64,000 nucleotides of DNA from Sipunculus nudus (Eukaryota > Annelida > Sipuncula > Golfingiida > Sipunculidae). Under the pieces are notes generated by a model. The model did not search any database. It was not told where the DNA came from and worked only from the letters and a program-made list of their open reading frames with translations. The stretch is from NCBI GenBank assembly GCA_026874595.1, contig CM049318.1, positions 58,810,250 to 58,874,249 on the forward strand, given 5' to 3'. The position numbers and the translations under genes are program-made. Below, in pieces: positions 11,385-23,524 of this stretch (within the stretch, counting starts at the first letter, position 1; each line of letters starts with the position of its first letter).

Positions 11385-12937
11385 TCAATATTTAGATGAT
11401 AGCACATATATGTGAACAAACTGTTTATCTATACATTTTTCTATAAAGTAATAGACGTGTTTCAGCAATTAAAGTGTTTGCACAACTTTATCTGAGGGTG
11501 CAGAGGCATTATCGCAAGTTTGTGTCTTACAACGTAGACTTTACAGACAGAGAAAATTCAGATTTTTTTAACTGACAGACCCGAGATAGCGTTATGATTA
11601 CATTAGTGTTAATATATGATAAGTATTGTTTTTAAGGTCTAATTATCGTAAAAATCGTGAAATTGACATTTTTATGAAAAACCATGACCATATCTCTATC
11701 TTGTAACCAAAACAAAACACGTTTCTGTGGTTAAAGTGTATCAATTGGAAATAATATCATTTTAATTTATATGCCAACCCCAGCGTGATGTAAAAAGTAC
11801 CACGCCTCTCCTCGGCATTAATTAACAGAGAAATCAGTTCCTTATTTGTTAACTATTTACTGGCGGTACAAGGTACATCGTTGATTGACAGGCGTGCGGA
11901 GGCCGGTTGTCAGTCAACCGAGAATGCGCTAATATCTTTATTACCGGCACTTGATAATTGTAACCAATTACTGCAAACAATTCCCCTGTACTCTTAGCCC
12001 TGAACTTTAATGCAGATCGCAGAATTTTGTGTAGGCCTGTGTCGCTGCCCCAAATTACGTAAGTGCCACCCTATACGGGTAACGGTCGTAGTATCAAGCA
12101 TATGCCATGAAATAGGAAATTATAGTTTGTCATTTCAGTGATTTTACCTTGCCTGTGGCTTATAACTTTTTCATCATGCATCATTATATTGGCAATACCA
12201 AATACATTGTTGTTCCGGAGAGCCAGAGTCAACCACCTACTCTCTGTGGCCAACCAGCAATGTCTCTGCGAGTTGGCCACAGCACCGTGGTTGCTCTGTA
12301 GAAAATCTTAAATATATAACCTATCCTTTGCCATAGGCCACGAACGGACTTTATATTTGGTGGAAGACGCAGAAAATTCCGAGGGTGGTGCAGCAACATC
12401 GGGGCTGCGTTGTACGAATGAATTATGTCAGAGGAACTGTGCACCAACCTATGCACCCTCGTCGCCCGTTCAGAAATTTTGCGAAATGAATTGCCCGGAA
12501 GTTTGAGCGACGAGAGCGATCGGGAAAGGAAGACCATGTATTGCTGCTAGTTACCTATTGTCTAAAGTGTGCACGTATGGCGATGAGTTGGAGATGCTAG
12601 CTGTTAATTGTGTGTGCGTGTGTCATACATGCAATCGCGAGGCGAAGTGGAATAAGCCTAGTTTTCTCAAAAGATCTCCTACGGCTCTTACAAAGCGCAT
12701 GAGTTACTATGATTTTCCATCGGTCTCCCGGTAAGCTTTGACAAGTCGGGCGGGGTTTCCATGCTAATCAGAACAAACTGCGAGTATCAGTTATTTTAAA
12801 GTTTTGCAAGTATTTGCAAGTTACTTTGAATAACACTTAGGTGTTCGATGCAAAACAGGTTTTTGCCTAATTTCAAGATGGGATGAGGTCAGAGGAATCT
12901 ATATTCACCAAGCCGTGAATACATGACTAAGGCAAAA
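11385..12937. other. Unannotated DNA
   Basis: About 1.5 kb without a supported gene or repeat. A 102-residue minus-strand frame at 12229-12537 has no recognisable domain and looks like chance. Confidence 0.35.
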
Positions 12938-13262
12938 GAAAAAAGGTATGGTTCTCAGGCACCGCCCGCATCAATTTTAACCCCTCCGCCCCCCGCATCA
13001 AAAATTTTTATTTCGATTTTCAACAGAAACTTACCGATTTTGAGCTGCAGCCGCTCGGATATTTCTTTCAAGTAGATAAAATCATACAATTTCCTTTGTT
13101 ATGTAGTGCTTTAGCTTGTTTAGCAAATTAAATCTGTTATTATTATGTTTTTCCCTTATCATTTGACATTTTAATCGAAACATACGAAAAAATAAATATA
13201 AAAAAACCGCCCGCCCGCATTGATTTCTGAAAAAAGTGCCTGAGAACCATACCTTTTTTTTA
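12938..13262. mobile_element. Short TIR element (MITE) of about 325 bp
   Basis: The ends are perfect inverted repeats: GGTATGGTTCTCAGGCAC at 12945-12962 on the plus strand and its reverse complement at 13236-13253, each bordered outward by A- or T-runs. Inside, an 'accgcccgc' motif occurs near both ends. There is no transposase frame, so it is non-autonomous. The superfamily is unknown because no target duplication is clear. Confidence 0.75.
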
Positions 13263-13658
13263 AATACGCAATATGAGTAATAATAGGTTACAAGCACATC
13301 ACAACAAACTAAATATATTAGTTATGCAATGACGATCAGGTCACTAATTGGGTTCATTTATACTGAAAATCAAAATAATAGGCTTTTACGCGGAGGTAAA
13401 AATTGACGCGCGATGCCTGAGAAAAATTTTTTGCGTGCGTTTTTATGGGTCATTACGCGACTTTAATTTAATATTTCTGAGCGTAACGCAGAATTTGAGG
13501 GTTGCAAACACGCTGTTCGAACGTGCGCTTTGTATAACTAATAAACCGTCCAAGTTACGTTACGTCTGCGTGACGTCATCCGAGATGATCTCAGATGTCG
13601 CGTAACGTATACGCCCGGGTTAATGGATTATTTTCTCTAACCGTTTGGCTATCGAGAA

Positions 13659-13920
13659 TGAATCGATTACTGTGGTTGCCTTTTTATTCGCGAGGGTTTT
13701 AATTTCGCGATATTCGCGAATGTGAAATAATCGCGAATATGAAACCCTCGGGAATAAGATGCCCCATCAACTAAGATGACCTCTGAAAACAACCTGATCA
13801 GCAACCTAATATGTGCCTGGTTTCGAAATTCGCCCATGCATTAGCCGTACACACAGACAGTGATACTTATCAGTGATACATATCAGTCAGCCTCGCGAAA
13901 ATAAAGCCAACCACAGTATA
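13659..13920. mobile_element. MITE family with TACTGTGGTTG termini, copy 1
   Basis: The left end reads TACTGTGGTTGCC, then TTCGCGAGGG. The right end, reverse-complemented, reads TACTGTGGTTGGC, then TTCGCGAGGC. The inside contains more 'tcgcga' palindromes. A TA target duplication is plausible (GAT-TA-CTGTGG and CCACAG-TA-TATT), which fits a Tc1/mariner-type origin. A related copy is at 34092-34411, and one probable end is at 27475-27530. Confidence 0.8.
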
Positions 13921-14197
13921 TTGTGTAATTTGGCTACAAAAGATTCTGAAAGTTAATTGTAGGGGTTGGTAATCTCGATATCTCCTAAGAGAAAATAATA
14001 ACCAACCTTTGTAATAACATTATGTGTTTGACATTTAAGTGTAAAAGGGATAAGAAAATTAAAATTTGAACAGCAATTCAAATCAAACAACACAATAACG
14101 GTCTCAAATCAATCAGAGGGCAATCCACATGTAAAGTTAAAATGGAAAGTTAATTAATGGAAAATATAGTTTATGACTTATTCAACGTTTAATTTTA

Positions 14198-14430
14198 GGG
14201 GGTTCTGGACAGTCGAGGGGTAAAACGCTCGGCTCTCTCCGCTGACGACCCAGGTTCGATTCCCGGTGTGTCTATGAGATTGGGTTGTAGTTGCCGTCCA
14301 AGGCCGGTGGTTTTCTCCGGGTTTACTCCGCCCCTACATCCTACCGAACGCCACCATCTAAGCCATATAGAATACCACGTTTAGTTAAAATAACTATTTG
14401 AACAATCCATGTAAAATAAATATTTGAATG
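14198..14430 (+). mobile_element. tRNA-derived SINE, copy 1
   Basis: A tRNA-like head holds an A-box-like stretch around 'ggggtaaaacgctcggct' and a B box GGTTCGATTCC at 14253-14263. It continues into a body with 'gggttgtag', 'ggccggtgg' and 'ctccgggtttactccg', then an AT-rich tail. A second copy at 34424-34580 shares both the head and the body. This excludes a stand-alone tRNA gene and shows a retroposed family. Pol III transcription is expected for the family; activity here is unknown. Confidence 0.8.
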
Positions 14431-15111
14431 TCTACGTGGGATCTGTGAAGCCTAAAGGAATCATGTGAATAGCCGAAGTGTTTTTTAACCCGTTCTGTCT
14501 GAAATTAACACATTGAACTTCCTCAAAATTATATGTCAATTTGAAATGCGCTTCATTAACATGTTTTATTCTATGTATAATTCAGATTATCATGTTTCAC
14601 ATATTGCTCGGAATGATTGCTGAGGCCTCTTGACACATCTTGGTAGTAGTGTGAGCTACATGATGCAGAAGTATGAGTTTTTATATGACAACATGTTTAA
14701 ATCATACAACAGAGAGATTAGAAATAATTAATAGATTCTAATTGATGAAGATGAATATGCTCAGGCAGAGTAGGTGAGAGAAATGACCGAGTTTCTGGAT
14801 TGTACCATGTATGTAGCGAATGTTGACAGGGCAGATTTAGAACATATATGCTTACCGAAGTATCCACACAATAAGCATGTATGACGCCTTTTCACTGCGT
14901 ACATTTTCTTTTGATATAAAGAACGATAAATATCGGCTCTTATCATGACGATATATTATATTGTACAATATATGTATACGAAATAATTTGATAATGATAT
15001 TAGGAAAGGTGTTGAAAGTATGTCATCTGGTCTGAACCCCATCTGACTCGATCGCCACTGTTGTGGAGTTTGAAATATATTCATGAATATTCATGACTGG
15101 TAACTTATAGT
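14431..15111. other. Unannotated DNA
   Basis: No coding-like frame or repeat partner was seen between the SINE and the exon cluster. Confidence 0.35.
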
Positions 15112-16090
15112 ATGTTTTTTTTAATCGAAAGGTGTCAAAGGTTGAAATGGCGATCTCCCAGAAATTCATGTGGACCGTACTATTATACGAAATATAAAAT
15201 AAAAGTTGTAGAGGTAATTGCTACATATAAAACTGATGATTGTTTGATAAAGAAGAATTTAGATTTTTTTGCAATAGAAATAGGAATTTTGAATAAATCA
15301 CTAAAAATTTTACTTGAACTTTCAATCAATGGGTTAAATAAAAAATGACAATTATGGCTCCATCATTTTTTATTTCAGTTTTTCGGGATTTAAATATGGT
15401 CAATATCAGCAAAAAATCCTGATCTCAATGATTTAAATTGGAAAGTTACTTTCCTGATAAATGAAACTCTGTCCTTTGGGATAATATGGTAAACTGTCCC
15501 CTTCATTGATGTGCAAAAGAAAAATTACCGAGATTATTATCTAAATGTAGATCTAATACAATTAGTTTTGAAATATTTAGAGAAATTAATGTCAAAACGA
15601 TTGATTCCCTCTCTTTTACCTTTCATTGATAAACTTCAGTTTGCTGTAATAGCAAATGAAGGTAATGAGGATGCAAGTGTGTCTGGTAAGAACTTTATTT
15701 ATAAACATCTCAATATCCCCAGGTCAATGTAGTACTTTTGTTTATTTTGTACAGTTCAGGGTTTACTAAAATTAGACCTATATTGCACATAGAAAAACTT
15801 GAAGAATATGGCGTGGACCAACACAAAGAGAATGTATTAATTTAAATGGTAGAAATGTATTCTCAGATATTTTATAGAAATCATACATCAGTAAGAGATA
15901 CAAACCCTCGCGTGTGCCACTGGATCGAGAAAGTGTCATCACTGACATAAGAAATTTGATTATACATATGATTATAACTGTGACGTTTTATAAATCTCCA
16001 TCTCTTATTTCTACTAGTATATCAATGGTCAATCCGAGTGTCTACAGGAGCCGCTGGACTTTCCTGGTCCTAGTGTATACAGATTCTCTC

Positions 16091-16091
16091 T

Positions 16092-16162
<71 letters not shown>

Positions 16163-16220
16163 GCATATATGTACATATTAATATATATACATGTATATAA
16201 TATATATATATATATATACT
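16091..16220. repeat. (TC)n-(TA)n microsatellite
   Basis: A TC run passes directly into a TA run and then into interrupted 'atatat.ca' repeats ending near 16220. It lies between segments 2 and 3 of the exon cluster. Confidence 0.95.
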
Positions 16221-17079
16221 TGTATGAGCGCGCGTGTGTCTGTGTGTGTTTGCGCGCTTATTTCCCTTGAAGCCGGTATACTAGCTATAATTAGCTAATT
16301 AACTGGGTCTTCCTTCCGTGTATAACACCTCCTCGAGTTTTTCTGGCCCTTGGACCAGGTGGACTTCACACCGTCGTTATCAGAAAATTTACACCTAGAG
16401 CTGACCCATCCGGACTACTCTGAGACGGATGCAGGTCCTGGCACTAGGGGATATTTGGCTTGTAGCGAATGTGATAACATCAAACACTTGTACACCTAGG
16501 GGTTGTGTGCTTTCACCATGTTTTTTTTCAGCGTGTAACTAATGACCGTAGATTCAGAAATATTAGTTGGGATTTTATTATCGTGGTTCTCGTGGATGAA
16601 GGTTATCCACGAATTTATGATTCAAACGATAAAAAAATCACACGGTCAGTGAATATCTTGACTGCAGCTGGTGGTCGACTTCATCTTTAATTTTTATCGC
16701 TGGTGGAGTTGTCAATAAAGGTACAAAAATTGTTTATTACTATTTATGATTGTCATTGATACATATAATAAATGTGCTGAACTACTGTTCCTGAAATTTA
16801 CTATAAAAATACGTGATTTAAAAATATTCAGTTGTTAACTTCATTATTTCCCCTAATATCGCACACACACGGCCCCTGGAATGTTTGCAATAAAACAATA
16901 GTAAACTTTACAGTATTATATATTTGTATATATTATTAATATATAAATATAAATATATAAATATACTTAGTTCACATATATTACCTTTTGATAACTAGTC
17001 AATAGATCAATATAATTAAGCAAACACAAAGCAAACATTTTAGTGACTTGAACAGTGTGACACACTGTTTCCGTTTAAT

Positions 17080-17330
17080 TGGCCAATCAATAACAAACAG
17101 ATTGACACCCCTTCCGCCATATGTCGTTTCTATGCAAAACGAGCCTCTTTCACTTGGGTAATGTGGGATTGGCCGGGACGACTTGTCGACTATCAAATTT
17201 GAATATCAAACGTTGTTACAATTCAAGGAAACAGCTTGTGTTTACATCTCACATGCAGATCCATACAAAATTTTACTCATTTCGTAAAGTCCTTACTTTA
17301 AAAACACCCCTATCTATGTAATTTGCCATA
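17080..17330 (+). repeat. Dispersed repeat shared with 44690-44940 (opposite strand)
   Basis: Reverse-complementing 44690-44940 gives the same order of blocks: CCTTCCGCCA, 'tgtgggat.g', 'acttgtc', 'atatcaaa', 'tttcaaggaaac', 'ttccgtaaagt', 'aaaaacacc' and a closing 'atgtaatttgcc'. Both copies are about 250 bases. No terminal repeats were found. The frames over the two copies differ, so coding use is unlikely. This copy sits in a putative intron of the exon cluster. Confidence 0.7.
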
Positions 17331-18369
17331 AAACAATTCTTATTCAACGTTTTGAATGAACAACTGGATCTATTTTGCGGTGTAATATCCATAAAGCGGA
17401 TTTTTTAATATTTTCAGAAACTTATGCACGTGCTTGCTTGGATGGTTTACGTGCTACAACAGGTCCTAGAATTGTCGAAGTTGTAAATGTAATGGAAAAT
17501 GCAGCGATACTTGTTGAGGTCATTTTAACGTTATGCAAGAGGTTTACCTGGACGATCTAGGTGATGAACCATTAATGTATGCATGCAGGCGATAAGGAAT
17601 GAGGGCCTAGGGTTGTGGCGCACTAGTGTGTTAGGGAAACACGACTGTTGGGCACAGTCTCCCCATTTGGCCTGCAGAGCTTTTAAATATGCAGGCAAAT
17701 CATCAATATTTCTTAGATACCTCAGGAATGGAAATTAATGAAACTACAGACTTAAATTTCCCTAAAGTTTGACCATCATAGTTTGATATTAAATGTCAAT
17801 AAACAAAAGAATTTGATTTTGTAAACAACATTGTGGTAAATCAGATTGATTTATAGAAGAGGGTTAAGATATGGTGGATCAACATAAGTACCAAAAGTAC
17901 CAAGCTACGTATATTACAAGTGATCTGAAGTAGTCAGTGAATACACCTGCCCAGGGTTGGTCAACTTAATAGATATTTTAAATTTTAGGAAAACTAAATG
18001 AATTTCATATTGATAAGCAACTGCTGGAGTTCTGTGAATCAGTCATTCAGAATAAAGCGACCTCAGGTATCTCTGCATGGTTTATTGCTCTAACACTCGT
18101 TGATAAAAAAAAGTTTCTTAAAAGGATAAAATCCCGACCAGAAAGAACAGTTAAAGTAATCCATTTTGATTACATCTACAAGATTGCAACATATATAATG
18201 GGTTTAAAGAATGTGAAAATATATTGATATAATCCGTTGCCATTTGACAAGGGGCATCACAACATTGCATGCAAAACAGATATACCGAGTCATTTCTACC
18301 GTATTCAACAGTCTTCACAAATAAGCATTAAGGAACTTGCAGAGAATGATATTAATTATATATTTGATT

Positions 18370-18960
18370 TACCTTATGTATCTTAGTTATACAATATATC
18401 TTAGGATTTACCTCATTTATCTTAGTCATAGAATGTACCTTAGTCATAGGATTTACCTTATGTATCTTAGTTATACAATATATCTTAGGATTTACCTCAT
18501 GTATCTTAGTCATAGAATGTACCTTAGTCATAGGATTTACCTTATGTATCTTAGTTATACAATATATCTTAGGATTTACCTCATGTATCTTAGTCATAGA
18601 ATGTACCTTAGTCATAGGATTCATCTTATGTATCTTAGTTATACAATATATCTTAGGATTTACCTCATGTATCTTAGTCATAGAATGTACCTTAGTCATA
18701 GGATTTACCTTATGTATCTTAGTTATACAATATATCTTAGGATTTACCTCATGTATCTTAGTCATAGAATGTACCTTAGTCAAAGGATTTACCTTATGTA
18801 TCTTATAGTTATAGAACATATCTTAGGATTTACCTCATGTATCTTATTTATAGAATGAACCTTTTTCATAGGAGTTATACCTTATATGTATCTTAGTTAT
18901 AGAACACATCTTAGGATTTACCGTACGTATCTTAGTTATAGAATGTATCTGAGATGCATC
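18370..18960. repeat. Minisatellite, 84-bp period
   Basis: About six near-identical 84-base units, each made of four related 21-base words of the type '.. ttaggatttacctcatgtatc', 'ttagtcatagaatgtacc', 'ttagtcataggatttacc' and 'ttagttatacaatatatc'. Because 84 is a multiple of 3, long frames stay open on both strands (173 codons plus, 155 codons minus); these are repeat artefacts. Units become irregular after about 18800. The array begins inside the last open segment of the exon cluster. Confidence 0.95.
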
Positions 18961-19474
18961 TTATAATGTATCACACGTTTTCCCTTGTATTTACAACAGA
19001 CTTTTTGTGCTAATGTTATCAACACAACAATTATCATTTGTATGACTTGATTAAATATTTTACTTTATCATATCTTATTATCGTATACTAAATAACCAAC
19101 CTTTGTGTATCACAGTCCGTTTTCCTCGAGGCAGCCTAGCCCGTGTTTGCTGGTAAATGAAGTCCGTGAGATCTACAGAGCGGCTAAGTTCAGCAAACAG
19201 CCAGAACTGCTAATTTGATGTTCACAGCTATAACAAGGGTGCTAACCTGTCAACGTATCACGTCCGCTGCAGCTGCTTCATGCCAAGTTATATTAACACA
19301 TTTCGTATGACTTGATTTATATTTTATCGTAAAAAAAACATTTTGCTATGCCAGATATCAGAGTTAGGAAAGTGACTGCTGATTTCTGCCCTCCCGTCAT
19401 TATAGGGGTGTGCGAGATTATCAATATATCGGTATTTCGCGACACGATGATTCATTTATTGCGTATCGGAAAAC

Positions 19475-19476
<2 letters not shown>
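18961..19476. other. Unannotated DNA
   Basis: No feature recognised apart from a short 'atcaatatatcggta' stretch near 19420 that resembles the CGATA-rich wording at 21965-22055. Confidence 0.35.

Positions 19477-19532
<56 letters not shown>
19477..19532. repeat. (TA)n microsatellite
   Basis: Uninterrupted TA run of about 27 units. Confidence 0.95.
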
Positions 19533-19534
<2 letters not shown>

Positions 19535-20026
19535 ATACTTTTGATAAATTTTCAAACGCGATTGAAATTGATTTATTTTGGTAACATTAAAGTTTCTGTT
19601 TCAAATTTAGAAATCTAATTTGGTTGGGGTCAGTGAAAGGCTGATAGTGAAAGCACACCATCTATCCCTCTCTGAGTGAAACCACAGTCAAGAATTTTCT
19701 TATCGCCATTTTTTGCACGGGTATTAATCTAATACAGTTTTTGACCTGTTGAGTTGAGTTGCGTGGAAACGTGTATGTGTGACAAATTAACGGCGTGACT
19801 CACCCAGAGTCGGCACCAGTCGACGTCAGTTTTTTGGTTTCTGGCAGTGTCAGAAAAAAATTCGTGTCCAGTTTTGTCGCGTCGTACCTCGGTCATGTGA
19901 TCTTCTGGGCCAAAACCATGGTGTAGACACTAGAGATAGACAGTGTTATAATACATTAGCACTGTGCGCATTATGATATATATGAAGATATAGGTATAGC
20001 CAGTGTCCCTAGTGCAATGACAGCAT

Positions 20027-20289
20027 GTGCTCGCGAGTTCGTTTGTCTGTAATCTCTGCCTGGAAGAGAAATTCTTCATAATATACAGACCCTATTGTCA
20101 ACACTTAACAAAAGAAACGAACTCGCGAGCACCTGCAGACACAGGGCGAAACACCTCCTGGCTAACTACGCATGCGCCAGATCAAACATTCAAAAATCTT
20201 AATACCTGGCCCACTTCATGATGGGTTTCCGAAGAGTGAGGACCTACGGCCCTTACGAAACAACGTTGTGAAAACCATGTAGGTTAAAG
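20027..20289 (+). mobile_element. Penelope-like element fragment (end of ORF plus 3' region)
   Basis: The frame from about 20037 reads 'FVCNLCLEEKFFIIYRPYC', then after a frameshift 'NKRNELASTCRHRAKHLL'. This is the conserved Cys-rich tail that follows the GIY-YIG domain in PLE proteins and parallels the tail near 38320-38435 here. A 3' non-coding part to about 20289 runs straight into (TA)n. An 18-base perfect inverted repeat, GTGCTCGCGAGTTCGTTT at 20027-20044 and its complement at 20115-20132, brackets the first coding part. This suggests an inverted 5' end created during insertion. Confidence 0.65.
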
Positions 20290-20297
20290 TCTTGAAC

Positions 20298-20352
<55 letters not shown>
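20290..20352. repeat. (TA)n microsatellite abutting the PLE fragment
   Basis: A TA run with one CA interruption lies at the 3' end of the PLE fragment. Confidence 0.95.
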
Positions 20353-20353
<1 letters not shown>

Positions 20354-21160
20354 TATATCAAACTAAAATTGTTCACTTATGGGATCGGGAAAATTGAAAA
20401 GGCCAGATATAGATATATACATGTAAACTGACATAATATAAAATGACATGTATCAGTGACCGGGCTTTCATATAACACTAGCTTGTCTCAATTTTTTGTT
20501 AATTTCATTGTAGGCCTACCGCCTCGGCCGTCGATCCAGTTGAGCTGATTTGAGTTGGGTCGTTATGTGTATGCATCCCTGGAGTCTTCAGTCCGCAGGG
20601 CCAAAAGCTGGGAAAAAATGTAGAAAACTTGAGGAAATCTGTTTAGTCGGACCTAGTTGAGTCAAAGGCGCTAGAATTGCCATTAGAGTAGATCTCGATT
20701 AAATTTGTTACTTCTCGGGGTCATTTCCTTTTAACTATTACTTATCTGACATGTTCCTAGCGGTTTTTTTACACTATATGGTCCATCTCTTTATTGACTT
20801 CATATTGGAGATAGGCAGGCAAGAAGCCCCCGATGTTAGGCCCGACAGCCATTGCACATCTATTTCAGGCTAAATTTGAAGTACGTGTGTGATTGGCTGA
20901 ACCATTGTTACGTCAGCGGTGTCACTATCTGAAGACTCCAGTAGATGACATATCAACCAATCAGAAGCCGCGTCCTCGTTTGCTATTTTAAATACACGAA
21001 CAAGAAACATTGATATGCATCCAAGTGAGAACAGATATTTCTTACTTGTAACTGTAACCACCTATAAACGCTGCTCTTTTAGTTGAGGGCTTTTGTCAGC
21101 TTCTGCTGATATTCTAGCTAATTTTTCCTTATATGTATTTTACAAAACATATAACGATAT
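20353..21160. other. Unannotated DNA
   Basis: No gene or repeat partner was recognised in this stretch. Confidence 0.35.
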
Positions 21161-21170
21161 ATAAATATAT

Positions 21171-21215
<45 letters not shown>
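21161..21215. repeat. (TA)n microsatellite
   Basis: TA-rich run with a few TG interruptions. Confidence 0.9.
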
Positions 21216-21217
<2 letters not shown>

Positions 21218-21739
21218 ATCCCCAGCAATCATTATAGAGAGTACTGATATATATATAAACATGGTTTCACCAAGACCAACATAAGACTTACCTAATTTTC
21301 AGGTATAGCAATGGGACCTTTCGTTCATCAATAGACAATTACATTACACTAAAAGCCACCATATTTGTTTTGAACATTTAATCTCTGGCAGATATAGACA
21401 AAAAAGCAGATTGCGCCACATGTATGGCAACTTAAATTCATTGACTCAATGATCTCTGTCACTGGATTAAGTATTAATTTACATATTTACTGGCCTGACA
21501 GGTTGATCACTTATGCAAAGGTTAACAGGTAAGTCATTTATATGAAATAACAAATTTATTATGCCTATAAAGGACTAAAATCTATATAGAAAGGTCTGTT
21601 TATACCAACTAGGATCCCCACGAAGTGTTAAACTTGTTAATCAGCCTTAAATGAAGAGCGGATACTGCTGCTCATTTTCAGCGGGCTGCCTTAATTAACA
21701 GATGTTTGCAATCACCAACAGTGGTGTCAAGACGTCAGT

Positions 21740-21830
21740 TTACCACCGTTTAAGTTTACCCCCGGGGGTAATTGGAAAACAATTTCAGATTTCGGCCCGC
21801 ACTGTTCAGATTACCCCATCGCCGATTAAA
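21740..21830. repeat. TTTCAGATTACCCC-type dispersed sequence
   Basis: Contains 'tcagtttacc', 'gtttacccccgggggtaatt', 'aatttcagatt' and 'ttcagattacccc'. The same words build the ends of the fold-back element at 28149-29292. It looks like a small or truncated member of that family. The DNA from 21216 to 21739 holds nothing recognised. Confidence 0.5.
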
Positions 21831-21964
21831 CTTAATGATAAATTCCTGCACTTTAAACTATTGATGTATTATTTCAATAAACCACATGAGAGATACGGGA
21901 TTATAAAAGATGGAATCAAGCTTTCCCATAGCGCATGACATATAACTCTCACTCTGGCTGTCAC

Positions 21965-22055
21965 GGTACCAATATACCGATATATCAATACGAATCGATA
22001 CGCAACGTCGATACGGTTACCGATACGCTGTCATCACTGTATCGGTCGTATCGAG
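21965..22055. repeat. Cluster of CGATAC-related words
   Basis: Short near-palindromic words (ACCGATA, ATCGATACG, TCGATACGG, CCGATACG, GTATCGGTCGTATCG) are packed into 90 bases. This resembles the terminus of an unidentified element; no partner end was found. Confidence 0.35.
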
Positions 22056-23524
22056 AAAAAAACAACAAATATGGATAAGCCAAACTTAAATTAAAGCCAT
22101 GACTTCTTATAAAGCTATAGCCATATGCAAGTTTTATGACTGTAACAGTGACAGATAACAGTAATAATTGTTTTGTAATTTGAGGCTCCATCCAGGGCTT
22201 TGCACTCGCGACACGAATATAACCTAGTGTCCTGTACTCACGAAAAGAGAAAGATCCATGGAGACATCATATCTACCTGTTCTAATTGTATAAGAGTTTT
22301 AAACCGGCCGAATAATGCGTGGTCTAAAATGCCTGTTTTGTCCTACACGGCATGTTGTTGTTTTCCCAAGCACATACTAACCCAGTTTGAAAATGACGAA
22401 ATAGCCGATCAAAATGGTAAATGCCGATAATCCTGTCTTACTTCCGGTTCCGTTTTAGGATACAAGTTGCAAAGTCACGACAAATATGTCAGATACATGG
22501 TTTTCTAGCGAAGTTAAATAAAATAAGACACCTTTGATAGGTATGTTTTATTCTCACTATAAGTCGAGAATGATCTTTTAATATTCTCTATCTGGCTCTG
22601 AAAATAAAGTTATTTGAAAAAAAGACAGCATAAAATGAATATACACCAGTTAGCACTGTCATAAATGGAATATTTACAGAATGCGTCCAGTTGACACTTG
22701 ATCTGATTTGTGGCAATAAAAAAGACATAAAAAGTTTATATCACAGCAATGAAAGGAGTTAACAACTAATATTGTTTAAGAAGCTGCTGTCAAATTGTCA
22801 ATACATGTTATAGTGTTATAGTCGCTAGCGCACCCTGGTGGCCACAGTCGTATAGCAAATAATAAGGTTTTTAATGTGACCCATGCGTGATAAAATGACT
22901 AACTTTTAAGTCTGTGCTTTCAGACATCTCAGAGGAGAATGAGAGACAAACATAAAACCCCACAGACAGGACGATGAGACAATGTACAGTGCAAATACAG
23001 GGTTACAAATTCAGTGAAGTCCCAGTCTTTTGTGGTAAATTGTCTACATTTATTTCATTACAAGTTTATCTCTTTGCAATACTAAATTAAGATTAACAAT
23101 TAACGAAATAATTTGTTATTTTAAATGATATGTTGCCTGTATTTCACACAACAAGGAAAAAAAAACGAAATTGTATAACTCGTGACTTTGGTGACCTTCA
23201 AAAGGACCTTCAAATTCAAATTTCGCGATGGCATCCACCCACATCTTTTTTACCTCTTTAAACTGGTCAGATCCCACATGGATGCCTGCTATTGACACGC
23301 GATACCGTAACAAATAATTCGAGAGGACTTTTCAAAATTTGGCTGGCCCACTATATCCCTGTCGCCCTTGTTTCCAGAGTGGCAGGAGGACTATTTTTAA
23401 CTAAAGGGGACAAAGTACCTTTTGTTCCACTCATTTTAAAGAGGGATAAAACAGAATTTTCAATTGTTTAGGTAATTATGTCAATCAGTTTCGTAATATT
23501 TTCCTTAATATCACTTCAAGCAGC
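22056..23524. other. Unannotated DNA with one CTCF-like site
   Basis: No coding-like frame. The minus strand at 22828-22841 reads CCACCAGGGTGCGC, 13 of 14 positions of the animal CTCF core consensus. Confidence 0.35.

Larger units (their letters stand above)
15410..18386 (+). pseudogene. Unidentified multi-exon coding relic
   Basis: Several segments read like protein and have exon-like borders. Segment 1 (about 15412-15685) ends at a strong donor, G|GTAAGAAC, after 1 base of a codon; it has one in-frame TAA at 15490. Segment 2 (15760-15890) follows a CAG acceptor, begins with the 2 missing bases, has one in-frame TAA and ends at TCA|GTAAGAG on a codon boundary. Segment 3 (16532 to about 16670) follows a T-rich CAG acceptor on a codon boundary. 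Segment 4 starts at 17418 after TATTTTCAG. Segment 5 (17989-18386) follows TTTTAG; it is open for 78 codons, has TGA at 18225, then 52 more codons to TAG. The residues are a mixed, lysine- and isoleucine-rich soluble-looking set, and I recognise no domain. Donors of segments 3 and 4 are weak. It could be a decaying host gene, an old transposon gene or an integrated viral gene. Confidence 0.5.

Noticed and set aside
14198-14270. Stand-alone tRNA gene
   Set aside because: A and B boxes are present but the cloverleaf is poor, and the same head plus body recurs at 34424, which shows a SINE.
18337-18858. 173-codon plus and 155-codon minus frames as genes
   Set aside because: Both arise from an 84-bp minisatellite whose unit is a multiple of 3. 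No start context or non-repetitive domain supports coding.
20228-20275. Third hammerhead ribozyme at the 20-kb PLE tail
   Set aside because: A GTGAGGA...GAAAC...GTT order is suggestive, but the first core base is wrong and no stem II pairs well.
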